From CAUSKK01 sp963533935 (lineage in GTDB: Bacteria; Pseudomonadota; Gammaproteobacteria; Cardiobacteriales; Cardiobacteriaceae), in NCBI GenBank assembly GCA_963533935.1, contig CAUSQL010000003.1, positions 9,011-73,010 of the forward strand: 64,000 nucleotides of DNA, in the 5' to 3' direction. Both the position numbers and the translations under genes were made by a program. Of this stretch, positions 23,371 through 30,631 are shown in pieces. The stretch's first letter is position 1. The number at the start of each line of letters is the position of its first letter. The notes below the pieces were generated by a model. That model was not told where the DNA came from and did no database searches. It saw nothing but the letters and a program-made list of their open reading frames with translations.

Positions 23371-23550
23371 AGATACAGCTGAAGCGCCCCCTTGTATGTT
23401 TATCGGCTCATACAAGGGGGTGGCTCTTCGCCGGTGATCCAGAGCTTCTTCGCCTGCGGCTCAGAGCTTCTTCGCCTGCGGCTCAGAGCTTCGCTTCCCC
23501 TATTGGTAAGGGCCTAAATACATACAGCCGAAGCGCCCCGTTGTATTTAT
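23371..23550. repeat. AAGCGCCC palindromic repeat cluster with internally duplicated long form
   Basis: After cysJ. ATACAGCTGAAGCGCCCCCT TGTATG, then a long-form unit (about 23408-23510) in which the internal segment GAGCTTCTTCGCCTGCGGCT CA is present twice in tandem, followed by GAGCTTCGCTTCCCC. It ends with AAATACATACAGCCGAAGCG CCCCGTTGTATTTATAA. It belongs to a 534-bp gene-free stretch (23371-23904). Confidence 0.85.
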
Positions 23551-23582
23551 AAGCACATTAATTCAGTAGCTTGAACGTCTGA

Positions 23583-23706
23583 TTGGTAGGGTGCAGCACA
23601 GATGCAGAGCTTATTACTCACGCGGAATGGCAGTAATTGGCGCCCTAAGGCAGCGCCATTAGGTTTTTAAGACAATCATTCCGCGTGGAGTGCCAACCCT
23701 ACGCCA
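23583..23706. repeat. long imperfect inverted repeat, MITE-like
   Basis: Outer arms TTGGTAGGGTGC... and ...GCCAACCCTACGCCAA. Inner arms ACTCACGCGGAATG (about 23617-23630) and CATTCCGCGTGGAGT (about 23677-23691). In the middle sits a short hairpin GGCGCCCTAAGGCAGCGCC. It is not related to the AAGCGCCC family and has no ORF. It sits between two AAGCGCCC clusters. Confidence 0.55.
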
Positions 23707-23709
23707 AAT

Positions 23710-23900
23710 AATTACCTACATGACAAGCGCCCGTTTGTTTGTAAATCAGCTTTTACCGACGGACGGGCGGTTCTTTGCCTACGGCTCAGAGCTTCGCTTC
23801 TGTTGTATGTATTTTTAGGCTTAATTACAAACATAGAAAGTGCCACGTTGTATGTTTATCGGCTTTAAACATACAAGTGAAGCGCCCCGTTGTTTGTAAT
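23710..23900. repeat. AAGCGCCC palindromic repeat cluster, four units
   Basis: ATTACCTACATGACAAGCGC CCGTTTGTTTGTAAA; then a long form ACCGACGGACGGGCGGTTCT TTGCCTACGGCTCAGAGCTTCGCTTCTGTTGTATGTA; then a decayed unit with AAGTGCCA in place of AAGCGCCC; then AAACATACAAGTGAAGCGCC CCGTTGTTTGTAAT. It ends four bases before the stop codon of the convergent FKBP gene. Confidence 0.85.
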
Positions 23901-23904
23901 CGGG

Positions 23905-24372
23905 CTAATCTCCCAGCGGTACGCCGCGGCGCAGCTCCTCCGCCGTCGCTTCACGCACGCTCAACACCTCCGCCTGAAAGCTGATGGGCTGGCCCGCCAG
24001 CGGGTGGTTGCCGTCCACCGTTACCCATTCTTTGTCCACCGCCAGCACGTGAAAGAGCAGCGGCGCGCCGGTGAAGGGATTCTGCCCCTCCAGCAACATG
24101 CCCGGCGCCAGCTCCGCCGGGAAGTATTCCCGCCGCTCCCGGCGAATCAGCTGCGGGTTCTTCTCACCGAAATGGTCGGCCGGCGCCAGGGTTAAATTGA
24201 TGCTATCGCCCACGGTCAGCCCCGCCAGCGCCGCTTCCACCTTCGGCAGCAGCGTTTGCCGGCCCTGGAGAAAGCTGCTTTCGCCGCTCTGCGGCGGAAT
24301 GGCGCGGCCTTCGCTCTTCAGCCGGTACATGCGGAAGCGAATGCGCACCACCTTATCCTTGGCGATGCGCAT
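23905..24372 (-). CDS. FKBP-type peptidyl-prolyl isomerase, SlyD/SlpA-like
   Basis: 155 residues. The split FKBP domain has an IF (insert-in-flap) chaperone domain: VVRIRFRMYRL, then SSFLQGRQTLLPKVEAALAGL (FKBP helix), then the insert around residues 75-120, then VDGNHPLAGQPISFQAEVLSVREATAEE, which is almost diagnostic for SlyD/SlpA. The His-rich metal-binding tail of SlyD is absent, so SlpA (FkpB) is the nearer match. It is a cytoplasmic folding helper. The start overlaps the stop of the upstream gene by one base (TAATG-type), so it is coupled to the 24372 gene in a run with pgpA and pyrD. Confidence 0.9.
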   Translation of the reverse strand: MRIAKDKVVRIRFRMYRLKSEGRAIPPQSGESSFLQGRQTLLPKVEAALAGLTVGDSINLTLAPADHFGEKNPQLIRRERREYFPAELAPGMLLEGQNPFTGAPLLFHVLAVDKEWVTVDGNHPLAGQPISFQAEVLSVREATAEELRRGVPLGD

Positions 24373-24974
24373 TAGTCCGCCACCGCCAATTCATAGAGGG
24401 GCCAGAGCCGTTCCGTGCCCGCCGCCAGCCACTCCAGCAGCTGCGGCCGGGGCATTTTCGCCAATTCCTCCCAGTAGAGATGGCGGCCGAGGCAGTAGAA
24501 CTGGCCCGGCCCCGCCGTTGGCTTTGGCTGTTCCGCCACGGTTTTATAGTCCGCGTACTCGTCGGCGTCGCCGGGCCACAGCTCCCAATCGCCGTAGTCG
24601 GCCAGGGCGCCCAGCCAGCGGTTGAACTGCGCCAGGCTGGTGCGCGAGCCCTTAGCCCGGTATTCGTGCCATTCCAGCGACAGGGTGAGCCGGCGCCGGT
24701 TCAGCAGCAGGGAAATGATGGCCGCGCTGTCCTGGGCCGCCGCACTCTTCAGGGTGGCGAAGAAGTGGGCGCGCAGCTGCCAGCCGTTGGTCCAGCTTTC
24801 CACGTAGGGCTTCGGCAGCTGGAGCCGTTGCGCCAAATCCAGCGCCAGCGCCTTCCAAATTTCCCAGTTGGCCTTGTGTTCCCCCTTCCACAGGTCCAGG
24901 TTTTCCGGGCAGTGCTGCTTAATCTGCGCCAGCTGAAAATAGGGGCGAGTGAAAATTTCCTGTTTTAAATCCAT
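24372..24974 (-). CDS. conserved soluble protein of unknown function
   Basis: 200 residues, no signal peptide, Trp-rich (PENLDLWKGEHKANWEIWKALAL; ESWTNGWQLRAHFFATL; WPGDADEYADY). The MDLKQEIFTRPYFQLAQIK start and overall build recall the HI_0552-type family, which has been labelled a glucose-6-phosphate dehydrogenase-like family without firm evidence; I hold that link loosely. It shares a base with the FKBP start and lies three bases from the pgpA stop, so it is part of the pyrD-pgpA-unknown-FKBP transcript. Confidence 0.65.
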   Translation of the reverse strand: MDLKQEIFTRPYFQLAQIKQHCPENLDLWKGEHKANWEIWKALALDLAQRLQLPKPYVESWTNGWQLRAHFFATLKSAAAQDSAAIISLLLNRRRLTLSLEWHEYRAKGSRTSLAQFNRWLGALADYGDWELWPGDADEYADYKTVAEQPKPTAGPGQFYCLGRHLYWEELAKMPRPQLLEWLAAGTERLWPLYELAVAD

Positions 24975-24977
24975 GGC

Positions 24978-25490
24978 TTAAAGAAAAAAATTAATGAAGT
25001 AGATGAGGGCCAGGCCGTAGAGGGCCGCCAGCAGGTCGTCGAGCATGACCCCCAGGCCGTTGCGCAGCTGGCGGTCGAAGAAGCGTATGGGCTGGGGCTT
25101 CCAGATGTCAAAGATGCGGAAGAGCACAAAGGCCAGGGCGTAGGCGCCGCCGAGGCCGGCCACCCGCCGCAAATCCGCCGGCAGCAGCCACAGCATGAGC
25201 CAGATGGCGACCATTTCGTCCCAGACGATGCCGCCGTAGTCGTGCACGCCCAGGTCGCGGCCGGTGCGGCCGCAAATCCAAATGCCGGCAACGAAGGCAA
25301 GGACGAACAAGGGCAGCAGCAGCAAATCCGGCAGCAGATTCAGGGGAATGAACAGTAGCAGCCCGGCCAGCGTGCCCCAGGTGCCCGGCGCCGGCCGCAG
25401 CAGGCCGCTGCCGAAGCCAAAGGCCAGCAGGTGCACGGGATTCTTCTTAATGGTCGCCCAGCGGGGCTTAAAGGTTAATGGCTCGCTCAC
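24978..25490 (-). CDS. pgpA: phosphatidylglycerophosphatase A
   Basis: Dephosphorylates phosphatidylglycerol phosphate to phosphatidylglycerol at the inner membrane. 170 residues. Signatures are LAFGFGSGLLRPAPGTWGTL near residue 24 (family start motif), GRDLGVHDYGGIVWDEMVAIWL near 80 and a C-terminal ROLRNGLGVMLDDLLAALYG-like segment (RQLRNGLGVMLDDLLA) with the conserved acidic pair. About four membrane segments are seen. The start overlaps the pyrD stop by 4 bp. Confidence 0.95.
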   Translation of the reverse strand: MSEPLTFKPRWATIKKNPVHLLAFGFGSGLLRPAPGTWGTLAGLLLFIPLNLLPDLLLLPLFVLAFVAGIWICGRTGRDLGVHDYGGIVWDEMVAIWLMLWLLPADLRRVAGLGGAYALAFVLFRIFDIWKPQPIRFFDRQLRNGLGVMLDDLLAALYGLALIYFINFFL

Positions 25491-26509
25491 GGCTGGTCTC
25501 CCAGGGTTTTAGCGCTTTTTAAACAATCACGGATTAATTCCGGCCCCTCGTAGATTAGGCCGCTGTAAATCTGCACCAGGTCGGCGCCGGCCTCCAGTTT
25601 TTCCTCGAAGTCGGCCCGGGCCATGACCCCGCCGGCGGCGAAGATGCAGATGGTCGGCAGCGCCCGCCGCACCTTACGCACCACCGCCGTGGCCCGTGCC
25701 CGCAGCGGTTCGCCGGACAGGCCGCCGGGCTCCTTGCCGTATTTGTGGGTAATCACTTCGGCCCGGTCCAGGGTGGTGTTGGTGCAGATGACCCCGTCCA
25801 GCTGGTATTCCCGCAGGCCCTCGATGATGGCCATCAGCTCCTCGTCGCTGTTGTCCGGGGCGATTTTCAGCACCAGCGGCGTGTACTTGCCGCTAAGGTT
25901 CTGCTGCTCCTGCTGGCCCTCCTTCAGGCCGTAAAGCAGGCGGCCCAGCTCCTCGCGCCGCTGCAAGTCCCGCAGGCCGACGGTGTTCGGCGACGACACG
26001 TTAATGGTCAGATAATCGGCCACCTCGTAGGCCGCCTGTAGCCCCAGCAGGTAATCGCTGAGCGCGTCCTCGTTGGCCGTCTGCTTGTTCTTGCCGAGAT
26101 TAACGCCGACGATGAGGCCGCGGCGCTGGAACTGGCGCAGCCGCCCCACCAGCGGGCCGACCCCCTCGTTGTTAAAGCCCATGCGGTTGATGATGGCCCG
26201 GTGCTCGGGCAGGCGGAACAGCCGCGGCTTGCCATTGCCCGGCTGGGCCAGCGGCGTAACTGTGCCCAGCTCGATGTGGCCGAAGCCGAGCCGCTGCCAG
26301 GCGCTGAGAGCGTGGCCGTCCTTGTCGAGGCCGGCGGCCAGGCCGAGATTATTTTTAAAATTAAGGCCCATCAGCTGCCGTTCCGGGCCGGTGCTGGGGA
26401 TTTTCGGCAGCAGCCAGGGGGTCAGGCTCAATAGTTTGATGGTCAGGTTGTGGGCCAGTTCCGGATTAAGGCGAAAGAAGAGTGGCCGCAGGGCCCGGTA
26501 GAAATTCAT
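25487..26509 (-). CDS. pyrD: dihydroorotate dehydrogenase (quinone)
   Basis: Class 2 membrane-associated enzyme of pyrimidine synthesis; oxidises dihydroorotate with FMN and passes electrons to quinone. 340 residues. The N-terminal amphipathic segment MNFYRALRPLFFRLNPELAHN is the class 2 membrane anchor. NNLGLAAGLDKDGHALSAW, FGHIELGTVTPLAQPGN, NRMGFNNEG, YLTINVSSPNTVGLRDLQ (with the catalytic Ser region) and ICTNTTLDR follow. It is the first gene of a four-gene minus-strand run with pgpA. Confidence 0.96.
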   Translation of the reverse strand: MNFYRALRPLFFRLNPELAHNLTIKLLSLTPWLLPKIPSTGPERQLMGLNFKNNLGLAAGLDKDGHALSAWQRLGFGHIELGTVTPLAQPGNGKPRLFRLPEHRAIINRMGFNNEGVGPLVGRLRQFQRRGLIVGVNLGKNKQTANEDALSDYLLGLQAAYEVADYLTINVSSPNTVGLRDLQRREELGRLLYGLKEGQQEQQNLSGKYTPLVLKIAPDNSDEELMAIIEGLREYQLDGVICTNTTLDRAEVITHKYGKEPGGLSGEPLRARATAVVRKVRRALPTICIFAAGGVMARADFEEKLEAGADLVQIYSGLIYEGPELIRDCLKSAKTLGDQP

Positions 26510-26560
26510 TGTTAATCCTCAAGGCGAAAAGACAGGGTACCTATATTAATGCAGCGGGCC

Positions 26561-26597
26561 AATAACCTACAGGGGAAGCGCTTCTATGTATTTATAA
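26561..26597. repeat. palindromic repeat, single unit with GAAGCGCTTC core
   Basis: AATAACCTACAGGGGAAGCG CTTCTATGTATTTATAA, upstream of pyrD. The self-complementary GAAGCGCTTC core is shared with the copy inside fmt. The remaining bases to 26725 show no gene. Confidence 0.75.
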
Positions 26598-26725
26598 ATG
26601 GACACTCGGGCCAGTTCGGGGTGGAACGGCAATAAATAGAAGGGCTTGGTGTGTGGCTCAATCAGAGAGGGGGCGGGCGACTTAGGGCAAATAGGCGCCG
26701 CCGGCCTTGCAGAACTTAGGGCCAT

Positions 26726-26754
26726 AAAAAAGGCGACGGGAAGTCCCGCCGCCG
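26726..26754 (-). terminator. terminator of the barrel lipoprotein gene
   Basis: Minus strand GGCGGCGGGA-CT-TCCCGTCGCC followed by TTTTTT, about 16 bp after the stop codon of the 26770 gene. Confidence 0.85.
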
Positions 26755-26769
26755 TTGTTTGGCCTAGGC

Positions 26770-27999
26770 CTATTGTTTGTGGGCGCCGAAGAAGCCGTTT
26801 ACCTTGTCGTCGTCGTGGCGTAGAACGCCGGCCAGCTCTTCCGCGTTGGGGCCGAAGAAGCCGCCGTGGTAGTAGATTTTGTCTTGCTCTTCCTTGGCCT
26901 CAAAGTTACTGCCCTTGATGGTGCCGTTGAAGGTGAAGCCTTCCTTCAGGCTATTCAGATCGTTGTAATCCAGCTGTACCTTATTATCCAGCTTGCCAGC
27001 GATGGTCTTGGCGCCGAAATCCACATCGAAGTGGGCGGCGCCCTGGGTATCGTGGTAGGTGCTATCGCCATCCGTAGGAATATGGCTAAACATGTAGGCA
27101 TTACCCTCATAGTGGGCACGGCCATTGCTGGGCATATTGGTGGGTGTAATGCCCTGGTAAAACGAATGGTAATCAGTGCTTTCAGATTTACCAGAACTAT
27201 TATCAAAATTATTAAGGAAAGTTAGACCTCCCACCGTGCTATAGCGCATTCCGTCAACTATCTGTTTGTCAACTAAATTTATATTTCCATCATCTTTGTA
27301 TGGATTCTCATGTGTCTTCATCAATAGACCTTCTTTTATGTGAGGTTCTAGATCCGGAATATTAAGCTGATAATCCTTACCGTCGATATGCAGAATATTA
27401 AGGTCTCGGTTGCTAATGGCGCCGCGATAGTTCTCCTCGGTTTTCTGATCCTCAAAAGTAAAAGTGCGGAATTCGTAGCCACTGACCGAGCCGGCGGTTG
27501 GCGCTGGTGCAGCGGTTGGAACCGTAGTTGGAACTGGAGCTGCGGTTGGAGCTGTAGTTGGTGCAGTCGTCGGAGTGGGAGCTACGGTTGGGGCGACAGT
27601 CGGTACTGTAGTCGGAGCAGTCGTAGGTGCTGGCGCTGAAGTCGGCGCTGGCGCTGAAGTTGGAATCGGAGCTACAGTTGGCGCTGAAGTTGGAACCGTT
27701 GTGGGAACTGAAGTTGGCGTTACGCTGGGAATGCTCGGGCTAGTAGGCATGGGGATAAAACCGGGGCCGCCGCCGTTGCCGGGGGTGAAGTTGCCGGAGT
27801 TATTACCGCCGGAATTGCCGCCGTTGCCGGGATTGGCCGGGGTGCTGGGGGTTGCGGCCGGCGTGCTGGTTGGCTGAAGGTTCTGGTTATTTGCCGGCGG
27901 TTGCTGCATCGGCCCGTTGGTGGGGGCCGGCGAACCGCTGCCGCCACAGGCGCTGAGTACGAAAGCACTAATGAGAGTTAGGGCTAGCTTTTTATTCAT
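26770..27999 (-). CDS. surface lipoprotein with C-terminal TbpB-like beta-barrel
   Basis: 409 residues from the ATG at 27999 (GAGG ribosome site); the frame extends further upstream but the signal peptide starts here: MNKKLALTLISAFVLSAC, lipobox LSAC. After the Cys comes a long low-complexity linker: Pro/Asn/Gly, then about twenty Thr/Ala/Pro/Val units (PTTVPTSAPTVAP-like, DNA 27490-27745). The folded part ends with strands typical of transferrin-binding-protein-B-like barrels: AHFDVDFGAKTIAGKL, FNGTIKGSNFEA, GGFFGPNAEELAGVLR and a last strand VNGFFGAHK. Such lipoproteins are usually flipped to the surface by Slam translocons. No Slam or TbpA gene is adjacent, so the ligand is unknown. Confidence 0.85.
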   Translation of the reverse strand: MNKKLALTLISAFVLSACGGSGSPAPTNGPMQQPPANNQNLQPTSTPAATPSTPANPGNGGNSGGNNSGNFTPGNGGGPGFIPMPTSPSIPSVTPTSVPTTVPTSAPTVAPIPTSAPAPTSAPAPTTAPTTVPTVAPTVAPTPTTAPTTAPTAAPVPTTVPTAAPAPTAGSVSGYEFRTFTFEDQKTEENYRGAISNRDLNILHIDGKDYQLNIPDLEPHIKEGLLMKTHENPYKDDGNINLVDKQIVDGMRYSTVGGLTFLNNFDNSSGKSESTDYHSFYQGITPTNMPSNGRAHYEGNAYMFSHIPTDGDSTYHDTQGAAHFDVDFGAKTIAGKLDNKVQLDYNDLNSLKEGFTFNGTIKGSNFEAKEEQDKIYYHGGFFGPNAEELAGVLRHDDDKVNGFFGAHKQ

Positions 28000-28159
28000 G
28001 AGAATCCTCAAAATTAAAAAAACAAAGAAAAAGACCCACCGCCGGAGCGGCGAGTTACCGTTAAAAATCAAGCAAGAACTCTGCTGGCCCGCTTAGAAGA
28101 CTAGCCATTCAGACTTTAAATACGGGCAGATTTTACAACGCTTTCGGCCATTTATTAAT
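28000..28159. other. non-coding stretch upstream of the barrel lipoprotein gene
   Basis: Part of a gene-free 352-bp interval (28000-28351) apart from the repeat unit at 28160-28196. It holds the probable promoter of the minus-strand lipoprotein gene and an A-rich segment next to the start. The second part (28197-28351) ends in the AAAGGAGAGGAA ribosome site of the leader ORF. I see no other feature. Confidence 0.5.
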
Positions 28160-28196
28160 TAATTACATACATACTAAGCGCCCGGCTGTTGGTAAA
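28160..28196. repeat. AAGCGCCC palindromic repeat, single unit
   Basis: AATTACATACATACTAAGCG CCCGGCTGTTGGTAAAA in the gap between divergent genes. Confidence 0.85.
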
Positions 28197-28351
28197 ACAG
28201 CGGACGCGTTAGATTCTGAATTGCCAGGCTTATCGACGGAGCGCCAACGAAAAATCACCGCCCGGCCGTCGCCAAAAGTACTAAACATCAAAAGGCGCCG
28301 GGAAGCCGCTGTTTCGGCCTAAAACTTCCCCATTACTAAAGGAGAGGAACT

Positions 28352-28375
28352 ATGCGGGATTTAATTGATGTTTGA
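28352..28375 (+). CDS. seven-codon leader ORF or frameshifted original start
   Basis: ATG-CGG-GAT-TTA-ATT-GAT-GTT-TGA (MRDLIDV) carries the only good ribosome site here (AAAGGAGAGGAAC). It overlaps the start of the next gene, whose TTG/ATG codons (28365/28368) lie out of frame inside it and lack their own site. Either translation of the main gene is coupled to this leader, or the main gene once started here and suffered a one- or two-base indel. Confidence 0.5.
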   Translation: MRDLIDV

Positions 28376-28751
28376 GCATTTATTGGGGCGGGAAATCGCC
28401 GCCGTACTGGTGGCCGGCTACACGGAAAAGGTTGGCGACCAGCACTTCTTTCAACCCATGTACCGCTGGATTTTTCTGGCGCTGGCCAACGGTGAGTTCA
28501 TTAAATTTTCCGCCAACGACGGCGACATTAGCGCCGAGTTGGTCGGGACAATTCGCTGCCCCTTTGATTTGGAAGAGGACGATATTTTCACCCTAATGCC
28601 GTTGGCCGATGGCGCTCCGGGCGCCATTGGGCGCATTGTGGGCACGAGGGACCGGCGCAATAATCTGGTCGCCCTACACATCAGCGCCGCCGGAGCAAGC
28701 ATTGCCCTAGACGCACTACATATGGACGGTTTCCGCGTGTCCATCAGCTGA
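28368..28751 (+). CDS. hypothetical protein, possible HTH-free regulator or binding protein
   Basis: About 127 residues, MFEHLLGREIAAVLVAGY... GDQHFFQPMYRWIFLALANGEFIKFSANDGDIS... IRCPFDLEEDDIFTLMPLAD, ending DALHMDGFRVSIS. No signal peptide or membrane segment; mixed alpha/beta, with alternating strands in the middle. I do not recognise the family. The start could be the ATG at 28368 or the TTG at 28365. Both lie within the seven-codon leader ORF and neither has a Shine-Dalgarno sequence of its own. A TAA in frame at 28362 blocks any longer version. Confidence 0.6.
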   Translation: MFEHLLGREIAAVLVAGYTEKVGDQHFFQPMYRWIFLALANGEFIKFSANDGDISAELVGTIRCPFDLEEDDIFTLMPLADGAPGAIGRIVGTRDRRNNLVALHISAAGASIALDALHMDGFRVSIS

Positions 28752-28771
28752 ATGGTGGCGTTCGTCGCTGC

Positions 28772-28896
28772 TTTAAAACATACAGGGGAAGCGCCCGGTT
28801 GTTTGTAAAGGGCCTTAAACATACGGACGGGCGCTTCCCATGTATGTAATTAAGGCCTTGAATACATACATATAAAGCGCCCGGCTGTCGGTAAAG
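28772..28896. repeat. AAGCGCCC palindromic repeat, three alternating units
   Basis: AAACATACAGGGGAAGCGCC CGGTTGTTTGTAAA, then inverted TTAAACATACGGACGGGCGC TTCCCATGTATGTAATT, then AATACATACATATAAAGCGC CCGGCTGTCGGTAAA. A good example of the alternating head-to-head and tail-to-tail arrangement with GGCC-type spacers. Confidence 0.9.
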
Positions 28897-28916
28897 TGGC
28901 GGGCTAGAAATAAAAA

Positions 28917-28948
28917 AAACCGCTGCGGTGTTAGCGGTTTTTATTAAG
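28917..28948 (+). terminator. bidirectional rho-independent terminator
   Basis: AAAAAACCGCT-GCGGTGTT-AGCGGTTTTTATT. The stem has A-run and T-run on both sides, so it can end the 28368 gene from the left and the 29016 gene from the right. Confidence 0.85.
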
Positions 28949-29015
28949 GGTCGGGGCGAAATTTTTAGGTTTTACCGGTTAAAGAGGGCCAGTAATTCCA
29001 ATCGCGCCCTTGGCC

Positions 29016-29324
29016 CTATTCTTCCTCCGCCGTCAGATAGGCGGTGAATTCTTCCAATAATTTGCGGTCCCTTTCGGTGCTCACGTAGGCCTCAAGTTCG
29101 GCCAGCAATTTATCTTTCGGGTAGGTTCCCCGGTCGACACTTTTCAAAACCATTGCGCCGATAATGCTATTTATGCGGGTTATTTTTTTCCGTTTTACGG
29201 TCTGCACCTTGTGCCGCAGATTTTGCATTTCCTCTTCAACTTTACGCTGCTTCTCCCGCAGCTTATTGGCCTTTTCCTCCAATTTTTCCAATTTGGCATT
29301 AAGCCGTACACTTCTCGTACTCAT
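29016..29324 (-). CDS. coiled-coil protein resembling a plasmid mobilisation accessory (TraD/MobC-like)
   Basis: About 102 residues, MSTRSVRLNAKLEKLEEKA... with a long Lys/Glu coiled coil (to residue 50), then KRKKITRINSIIGAMVLKSV... YPKDKLLAELEAYVSTERDRKLLEEF. This layout (basic coiled coil, then an IIGA-type helix and an R-x-x-LxxF end) resembles small relaxosome accessory proteins of mobilisable plasmids. The link is from pattern memory only. AAAGGAG precedes two ATGs (29327, 29324); the second is better spaced. The DNA is more AT-rich than its surroundings. No relaxase, origin or integrase is near, so it would be a stranded remnant or a host protein of other function. Confidence 0.5.
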   Translation of the reverse strand: MSTRSVRLNAKLEKLEEKANKLREKQRKVEEEMQNLRHKVQTVKRKKITRINSIIGAMVLKSVDRGTYPKDKLLAELEAYVSTERDRKLLEEFTAYLTAEEE

Positions 29325-29521
29325 CATTACTCCTTTGCTAAAAAAGTTCCTAGAAATTATTCATTTTTTGCCATTTTTGTTAAGGGGAATATTACATAAA
29401 AAAAGCCGCCCGAGCGGAATAACTATAGCCCCAGCCCGACAGATTAGCCAAAATTTGCCTAAAACGCCAATGTAGCCATAGAATTTAAGCTTCTTTTTAA
29501 AGGGCTAGCGAGGGCAATCCC

Positions 29522-30109
29522 ATGAAAATTCTCATTAATTTATTCCACCCCCATCTGGAACGCTCCAAAGTAAACAGCGTCTGGGCCGAGCGGCTGGCCC
29601 GCGAAGCAAACGTAACGGTGCGGAAAATCTATGAACTCTATCCCACGGGAAAAATTGATGTGGCTGCGGAACAGGCCGCGCTGCTGGCCCATGACCGGCT
29701 GGTGTTCCAGCACCCGTTCTACTGGTATTCCGTTCCGCCCCTGATGAAGCAGTGGCTGGACGATGTACTTACCTATAACTGGGCCTATGGTCCCGAGGGT
29801 GGGGCTCTGGCTGGTAAGGAATGGGTCTGTGCCATTTCCACCGGCGGGCCGGCGGATTCCTATCAGGCCGGCGGCTACAATAATTTTTCCATGTCGGAAT
29901 TTCTTAAACCCCTACAACAAACGGCCAATTTGCTGAAAACGCCATTTTTGCCACCGTTTATTTTCCATGGGGCGGTAATTGCCGATGCGGCGGCCATTGC
30001 CAATTCGGCGGAAGCCTACGCCCAGCACCTGTTAAATCCATTGCTGGACCCGGCGAAAAAACTGGCGGCCCTCTCCGCCAAAATGGCGCAGGACGGCACA
30101 AGTTTATAA
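29522..30109 (+). CDS. flavodoxin-fold NAD(P)H quinone oxidoreductase (KefF/MdaB-like)
   Basis: 195 residues. The start MKILINLFHPHLERSKVNSVW is the FMN phosphate loop of the Flavodoxin_2 family. HPFYWYSVPPLMKQWLDDVLTYNWAYG near 60-90 and STGGPADSYQAGGYN near 110 are typical of KefF, KefG and YwrO two-electron quinone reductases. The enzyme reduces quinones or electrophiles with NAD(P)H in the cytoplasm. No KefC-type potassium channel is next to it, so a KefC-linked role is not supported. It faces the CMD gene tail to tail, with a MerR gene beyond; these may form one stress-response group. Confidence 0.88.
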   Translation: MKILINLFHPHLERSKVNSVWAERLAREANVTVRKIYELYPTGKIDVAAEQAALLAHDRLVFQHPFYWYSVPPLMKQWLDDVLTYNWAYGPEGGALAGKEWVCAISTGGPADSYQAGGYNNFSMSEFLKPLQQTANLLKTPFLPPFIFHGAVIADAAAIANSAEAYAQHLLNPLLDPAKKLAALSAKMAQDGTSL

Positions 30110-30150
30110 ATAAAAGGTGGATTATTCCCCCCGATAAATCCATTTTTACT

Positions 30151-30175
30151 GCTCTTAACAGAGCATTTCATTTGC
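30151..30175. terminator. weak hairpin between convergent genes
   Basis: TGCTCT-TAAC-AGAGCA followed by TTTCATTT, lying between the quinone reductase and CMD genes. A short stem and interrupted T-run make it a modest terminator at best. Confidence 0.4.
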
Positions 30176-30220
30176 CGGGCGATTTTCGTCAAAATGAGAA
30201 TCGGCGGCCCCGTTGCATTT

Positions 30221-30601
30221 TTATTTAGGCGCGGCGAATAGCTCCTTGGCCACAAATACCGCATTTAGCACCTTGGGAAAGCCCAAATAGGGCACACCCT
30301 GAATAAAAGTTTCCACAATTTGTTCCCGGCTCAGGCCCACGTTTAGGGCGGCCTGAATATGTACCCGCAGCTGTTTTTCGCAGCCGCCCTGGGCCGCCAG
30401 CAGCGCCAGGGTAATTAGTTCCCGCTGGGCTAAATTCAGGGCCGGCCGGGTGTAAATTTCTCCGAAGGCAAAGCCAATGATATAGGTGGCCAAATCCGGG
30501 GCAATGTCCGCCAGGGCGGCCATAACCTGTTCGCCCTGTTCGCCGTCAATTTCCCTTAATTTGGCCCGGCCGCGTTGCATTAGTTCCTGATTTTTCAGCA
30601 T
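30221..30601 (-). CDS. carboxymuconolactone decarboxylase (CMD/AhpD-like) family protein
   Basis: 126 residues, one CMD domain: DLATYIIGFAFGEIYTRPALNLAQRELITLALLAAQGG, CEKQLRVHIQAALNVGLSREQIVETFIQ and PKVLNAVFVAKELF. The GGCEKQLRVH segment holds a single Cys three residues before Arg-His; the double-Cys CxxC of AhpD is not present, so a peroxidase-reductase role is unlikely and a 4-carboxymuconolactone decarboxylase-like fold of unknown substrate is a safer call. It is divergent from the broken merR gene with 71 bp between them. MerR-type regulators often control such divergent stress genes. Confidence 0.88.
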   Translation of the reverse strand: MLKNQELMQRGRAKLREIDGEQGEQVMAALADIAPDLATYIIGFAFGEIYTRPALNLAQRELITLALLAAQGGCEKQLRVHIQAALNVGLSREQIVETFIQGVPYLGFPKVLNAVFVAKELFAAPK

Positions 30602-30631
30602 TATTTTCTCCAGTAATTAAAAATGCGGCGC

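Noticed and set aside
24372..24974. Calling the 200-residue protein glucose-6-phosphate dehydrogenase
   Set aside because: No NADP-binding Rossmann motif or G6PD active-site sequence is present; only a vague likeness to a poorly named family.
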